Below are positions 60,408 to 64,000 of a stretch of 64,000 nt of DNA, in pieces (the stretch's first letter is position 1; every line of letters starts with the position of its first letter). Source of the stretch: Alkalibacillus flavidus. Lineage in GTDB: Bacteria; Bacillota; Bacilli; Bacillales; Alkalibacillaceae. The stretch covers positions 62,001 to 126,000 of the forward strand of contig NZ_JBEPMX010000005.1 of NCBI RefSeq assembly GCF_040545925.1, written 5' to 3'. The position numbers and the translations under genes are program-made. Under the pieces are notes generated by a model, which saw nothing but the letters and a program-made list of their open reading frames with translations, did no database searches and had not been told where the DNA came from.

Positions 60408-61926
60408 AAGCGACGCGTTCTTTAACTGGACGATGTTCCGGAACATCAATTGTGCTGTTCTCTTCTTTATAAGCACAATAAATGAAGAAAACCGCAATGA
60501 GTAAGTAAGCAACCGCATATTGCGACGCGGCATTAAACGCCATTTCAGAGGCGTGCATGAAGCCTGCAAATGACAGACCAGCTGCGACAAGCGAGAAGAC
60601 AGCGGCTTTCACAAAGCGTCGATCGATTATAAAGACCGTCACGGACCCTAAAATAATCGCCGTAAACATCGCCCCTTCACCTAACGGGACAATGCCTTCT
60701 GAAATACCTGACACAACTTGACCGGCATCACCGTTAAATCGCGTCATCACATAGTTCGCGAAATACGGAAGCATCGCGAGCGCAACAGCCGGATAATACT
60801 TCGTTTCGTTCGATTGAAACGCTGTTCCGACCATCGATAACCCGACAAAGACTAAAATCGGCGCAATCGCTGCCATCGGAATAATCGCTGACAACGCCGC
60901 AACAACTCCTGTCACAGCCGCTAAACCAAAGACAGCCGCATTCAAAATACTATAGCCACGGCCGGCTCCCATTTCTTTTGACCCAACAGACGCAATATAA
61001 ACGGTTGTCGGAAATAAGCCACCAAATACAGAACCTAACATCGTACCAACACCATCAACAGCCTGGCATTGTCGCACGTCATAGCCATCACCTGCTGCAT
61101 CCATCGCGTCGACGTTGTTCATCGTTTCAATCGAATTGTACACCGTAATCGGAATAATCACTGCTAATAAACCAATCATGGCCGTGAACAACATCGTCAT
61201 TCCATCAAAAGCTGCTAACGTCGGCAAAATCGGGTACAACCCTACATTCGATAATCCTTCAGAAATTTGACTCGGTGACTGATAGCCTAACGTAAAAGCT
61301 AAAACCGTTCCAATCACAATTGCAAATAAGGACACAGGAATATTAAACGGCATCGCGACTTTGCCGATCACCCCAACAATAATGATCATGAGCGTCACAA
61401 GGCCGACGACCGGAATTGAAAACGTATTAAATAACATCTCACCTGCAACAAACGTAATCGCGACACCCGCAAGCGCTCCGAGTAAAGCCGCTCGTGGAAT
61501 TTGTTTACGAATCCAATTCCCCGCAACACTACCGATCACTTGAATCAAACCACTCAAGAAAGCAGCTGCAACTGCGATTTGCCATGCCAATTGATAATCA
61601 TTCGTTAACGATTGCGCTGGCACTAAAACACCGAATAAAAAGACAAACATGACCGGCGTGCTAATTCCATACGACAACGCCGTCACATCGGTTCGTCCTT
61701 CTTTTTCAGCCAATTTCTTCGCCATATGTGCATAATACAAATTACCAACAATAACAGCCACAGCCGCACCAGGAATCACTTGGCCAAAGACAATACTCGT
61801 CGGAAAACCTAACCCTAACATCGTCACTGCAATTAAGACAAAGTTTGCTAAGTTATTTTGAAATAACGCGAAAAATGCATCTGTGTCTTCTTTCTTAAAC
61901 AATGGATAATGAACTGCTTTTTCCAT
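60403..61926 (-). CDS. NCS2-family purine permease
   Basis: A 507-residue transporter with 12 or more membrane helices: VLIAVTMLGLGFPTSIVFGQVIPG, VTALSYGISTPVMF, VYNSIETMNNVDAMDAAGDG, VDGVGTMLGSVFGGLFPTTVYI. It belongs with the COG2252/AzgA-like or related NCS2 permeases and is longer than B. subtilis PbuX, so it may be a non-orthologous replacement. It lies 15 bp after xpt in one operon under a guanine riboswitch, so uptake of xanthine, guanine or hypoxanthine is inferred. ATG at 61926 is 8 nt after AAAGGGG. Confidence 0.88.
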   Translation of the reverse strand: MEKAVHYPLFKKEDTDAFFALFQNNLANFVLIAVTMLGLGFPTSIVFGQVIPGAAVAVIVGNLYYAHMAKKLAEKEGRTDVTALSYGISTPVMFVFLFGVLVPAQSLTNDYQLAWQIAVAAAFLSGLIQVIGSVAGNWIRKQIPRAALLGALAGVAITFVAGEMLFNTFSIPVVGLVTLMIIIVGVIGKVAMPFNIPVSLFAIVIGTVLAFTLGYQSPSQISEGLSNVGLYPILPTLAAFDGMTMLFTAMIGLLAVIIPITVYNSIETMNNVDAMDAAGDGYDVRQCQAVDGVGTMLGSVFGGLFPTTVYIASVGSKEMGAGRGYSILNAAVFGLAAVTGVVAALSAIIPMAAIAPILVFVGLSMVGTAFQSNETKYYPAVALAMLPYFANYVMTRFNGDAGQVVSGISEGIVPLGEGAMFTAIILGSVTVFIIDRRFVKAAVFSLVAAGLSFAGFMHASEMAFNAASQYAVAYLLIAVFFIYCAYKEENSTIDVPEHRPVKERVAS

Positions 61927-61941
61927 CTTCATCGCCCCTTT

Positions 61942-62532
61942 TTATTTATTGGTTACGACTTCATCAACAAATGTTACTTCACCATTTGATAACGATTCGA
62001 TCCGTGCTAGTGATTCGACTTGATAACCTTCCATCTCCAATTGCATCCGGCCTTCCTGGAACGCCTTTTCGATCACCGCACCAACACCTACAACTGTCGC
62101 CCCTGCTTCTTCAACGACTTCAGTTAAACCTAGTGCTGCATTACCATGAGCTAGGAAATCGTCAATGATTAAGACCCGATCCCCTTCAGCTAAATACTCT
62201 TTCGAGACAATCACTTGATTGAGCTCTTGTTTCGTATACGAATAAACACGACTCGTATACACGTCCTCTGACCCAGTTAACGCCTTTTTCTTTCGAGCAA
62301 ACACAAGTGGCACGTTTAACGTGTTCGCTGCCATGAAACTTGGCGCAATGCCTGATGATTCCAATGTGAGTACCTTTGTGACGGACTGACCCTGAAAACG
62401 CTTAGCGAATTCCTTTCCAATCATCGTCATGAGTTGGGTGTCGACTTGATGATTCAAGAAATTATCCACTTTCAAAATATGATCCGACACTACGGATCCC
62501 CGCTCTCGAATCGCTTCGTGTAATACGTCCAT
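61942..62532 (-). CDS. xpt: Xanthine phosphoribosyltransferase
   Basis: Converts xanthine and PRPP to XMP in purine salvage. The 196-residue protein has VLHEAIRERG at the start, VLTLESSGIAPSF, PLVFARKKKAL, and the PRPP loop VLIIDDFLAHGNA near 125-137. ATG at 62532 is 7 nt after AAAGGAGG. A guanine riboswitch and PurBoxes lie upstream, and a purine permease follows, the B. subtilis xpt-pbuX layout. Confidence 0.95.
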   Translation of the reverse strand: MDVLHEAIRERGSVVSDHILKVDNFLNHQVDTQLMTMIGKEFAKRFQGQSVTKVLTLESSGIAPSFMAANTLNVPLVFARKKKALTGSEDVYTSRVYSYTKQELNQVIVSKEYLAEGDRVLIIDDFLAHGNAALGLTEVVEEAGATVVGVGAVIEKAFQEGRMQLEMEGYQVESLARIESLSNGEVTFVDEVVTNK

Positions 62533-62564
62533 AATCAAACCTCCTTTAGACTATTTGACAATAA

Positions 62565-62624
62565 AAAAAGTCGAATGCTTCAAACCACTTCGACTAAAAG
62601 TGATTTCAAGCATTCGACTTATAT
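62565..62624 (-). terminator. Riboswitch-controlled terminator of xpt
   Basis: Minus strand AAGTCGAATGCTT pairs with AAGCATTCGACTT, with a second inner stem ATCACTT/AAGTGGT, followed by seven T, just before the xpt ribosome site. Confidence 0.92.
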
Positions 62625-62698
62625 GACCATACAAAATAAGTACGAAAAGATAAGGATTTAGACCTGTTAAAACGACAGTCTATCCCTATTCGCATCCA

Positions 62699-62769
62699 TC
62701 ACTTGTAGTCAAGTTATTTACGGTAACTTGGTAGAAACTCGTGGGCCATATCCCCACTATTATACAAGC
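62699..62769 (-). promoter_or_regulatory. Guanine riboswitch (xpt)
   Basis: Minus strand CTTGTATAATA, GGCCCACGAGTTTCTACCAA, ACCGTAAATAACTTGACTAC and AAGTG form the purine aptamer. The C in GACTAC marks guanine specificity. It differs from the pbuG copy mainly in P2 and P3 pairs, with compensating changes. Confidence 0.96.
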
Positions 62770-62799
62770 AGTTTATGAAATTGTTCGTTTATGTCTATC

Positions 62800-62827
62800 A
62801 TTATACATGATGGACATATGAAATCAA
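62800..62827 (-). promoter_or_regulatory. xpt promoter
   Basis: Minus strand TTGATT and TATAAT, 16 bp apart, about 30 nt before the riboswitch. Confidence 0.65.
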
Positions 62828-62840
62828 GTTAAAATATCCA

Positions 62841-62884
62841 AAAACCGAACGAAATTTAATGATAGAACGATTTAGTTCGTCTTT
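62841..62884. promoter_or_regulatory. PurBox pair (PurR operator) upstream of xpt
   Basis: AAAACCGAACGAAAT (62841) is close to the PurBox AWWWCCGAACWWT, and the inverted ATTTAGTTCGTCTTT (62870) carries a second CGAAC core. The cores are 24 nt apart, which fits two 13-14-bp boxes with a 16-bp spacer. They sit just upstream of the xpt -35. Confidence 0.6.
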
Positions 62885-62988
62885 GAAAGATTAATAATTA
62901 ATAATTACTATAACAAACCAATATGACATTATCAATAGCCTTTTGTTTATTTTTTGTTTAAGTAGATAAACCACGAGCACCTGATAAC

Positions 62989-62997
62989 CGTGTTATA
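62989..62997 (+). promoter_or_regulatory. Extended -10 promoter of recQ
   Basis: TGTTATAAT about 33 nt before the recQ start. The rest of 62885-63020 shows nothing else. Confidence 0.5.
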
Positions 62998-63029
62998 ATA
63001 AGTTTATTAAGTCAAAAAGGGTGACCCAA

Positions 63030-64000
63030 TTGATCGAACAAGCAACACGCACATTAAATCATTATTATGGCTTCACCTCTTTCCGCCCTGGACAAGAAAG
63101 CGCCATTCAATCCATATTAGACAATCAACATACACTGGCAATCATGCCGACTGGTGGCGGGAAATCACTTTGCTATCAGATTCCGAGCCTCGTCAAAGAT
63201 GGCACGGCCATTATTATTTCACCACTCATTTCGTTAATGAATGATCAAGTGGAAGCCTTACAAACAGTCGACATAGATGCAACCTATATCAACAGTTCTT
63301 TAAGCGCATCCGAACAACAACAACGTTTGCGACGGATGAAAGCTGGCGACTATAAGTTGGTTTACGTTTCACCCGAACGGTTCGAGACGCCGAACTTCTT
63401 ACATACGTTAAACCAACTCAACATTTCATTGATCGCATTTGATGAAGCCCACTGCATCTCGCAATGGGGACACGACTTCCGGCCGAGTTATCGCTCTGTC
63501 GTTCCTGCGATGAACGAATTGAGTGAGCAGCCACCTGTCATCGCCTTAACAGCAACAGCCACGCAGACCGTCATTCACGACATTCAGCAACTGTTGTCTA
63601 TTCAAACTGAACACACAGTCGTGACAGGCTTTGCTCGGGATAATTTATCTTTTCACGTGGTTAAAGGTGTAGATCGTAAGAATTATGTTCAACATTTCGT
63701 CCGATCAAAACCAGATGAATCAGGTATTATTTACACGCCAACACGGAAAACGACCGATCAAGTGTATGATCTATTAAACGACCAAGGCATTAAGACTGCT
63801 CGTTATCACGCTGGCATGACGAAAGACGAGCGCCAAGCTGCCCAAGAAGCATTTATCGCTGACGACATCCAGGTCATGGTTGCGACGAACGCATTTGGTA
63901 TGGGCATCGACAAATCAAACGTTCGCTACGTGCTACATTATGCGTTACCTAAAAATATCGAGTCTTATTATCAAGAAGCCGGGCGCGCAGGCCGTGATGG
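63030..64000 (+). CDS. recQ: RecQ-family ATP-dependent DNA helicase (partial, 3' end outside window)
   Basis: The visible 323 residues cover both helicase lobes of a superfamily 2 3'-5' helicase used in recombination repair. They include GFTSFRPGQESAI near 16, Walker A MPTGGGKSLCYQ near 42-53, the DEAH box AFDEAHCISQWGHDFRP near 138, LTATAT near 172, and motif VI beginning YYQEAGRAGRDG at the window edge. TTG at 63030 is the likely start, behind AAAAGGGTGA; GTG at 63021 is an alternative. Domains beyond (zinc, winged helix, HRDC) are not visible. Confidence 0.95.
   Translation, partial: MIEQATRTLNHYYGFTSFRPGQESAIQSILDNQHTLAIMPTGGGKSLCYQIPSLVKDGTAIIISPLISLMNDQVEALQTVDIDATYINSSLSASEQQQRLRRMKAGDYKLVYVSPERFETPNFLHTLNQLNISLIAFDEAHCISQWGHDFRPSYRSVVPAMNELSEQPPVIALTATATQTVIHDIQQLLSIQTEHTVVTGFARDNLSFHVVKGVDRKNYVQHFVRSKPDESGIIYTPTRKTTDQVYDLLNDQGIKTARYHAGMTKDERQAAQEAFIADDIQVMVATNAFGMGIDKSNVRYVLHYALPKNIESYYQEAGRAGRD

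Noticed and set aside
1..64000. tRNA or rRNA genes, insertion sequences, prophage genes
   Set aside because: I found no sequence with tRNA or rRNA features, no transposase and no phage structural genes.

Overview
The window looks like chromosome from a spore-forming, low-GC member of the Bacillaceae, probably a moderate halophile or alkaliphile. Three things suggest this. Gene order on the minus strand follows the Bacillus subtilis yeaC-yeaD-yebA / pbuG / yebE-yebG / yerA-yerB-yerC / pcrB-pcrA-ligA-yerH / gatCAB / dgkB region. Small Sda checkpoint proteins of sporulation are present. Many proteins are rich in Asp and Glu. I saw no tRNA, rRNA, insertion sequence, prophage or CRISPR array.

Layout. 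1-9150: part of a HAD phosphatase, riboswitch-controlled dapA, a diguanylate cyclase, a SWIM/SNF2 helicase and SelO. 9150-13620: two small Sda homologues on either side of a chemotaxis receptor, a 197-bp MITE-like palindromic element, and a wrecked EAL phosphodiesterase gene that still has a c-di-GMP riboswitch in front of it. 13620-20200: accessory genes, including a LytTR/DUF3021 pair, a second DUF3021 gene, a short-chain dehydrogenase, a dihydrouridine synthase and a DUF2332 remnant. 20194-26280: rlmD, dgkB and gatCAB. 26526-31730: pepF, an ATP pyrophosphatase, VOC proteins, an FAD oxidase and a SLAP-domain protein. 31890-39780: rocA (with a cre site) and pcrB-pcrA-ligA-camS. 39880-48490: T-box-controlled glyQS, M-box-controlled mgtE, a crcB pair, cstA with a hydratase, CodY-box ilvE, and yerC. 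48500-62900: yerB, yerA, yebG, yebE, pbuG with a guanine riboswitch, the yebA/yeaD/yeaC operon, a probable selenoprotein, and a purine permease with xpt under a guanine riboswitch and PurBoxes. 63030 to the end: recQ, cut by the window edge.

Regulation is unusually easy to read. There are six RNA sensors: lysine, c-di-GMP-I, T-box(Gly), M-box and two guanine riboswitches. There are also candidate operators for CcpA, CodY and PurR. Together they couple purine, lysine, glycine, magnesium and branched-chain amino acid supply to expression.

Two observations stand out. First, the peroxiredoxin-like gene at 59640-60188 has an in-frame UGA exactly where its family carries the first Cys of a CxxC motif (here UxxC), and a bacterial-SECIS-like hairpin follows at the right distance, so it is probably a selenoprotein that automatic annotation would truncate. 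Second, seven intergenic arrays of five to eight degenerate units repeat with a 20- or 21-nt period, which is two DNA helical turns. They fall into three motif families and mostly lie between convergent genes. I do not recognise a named family for them.
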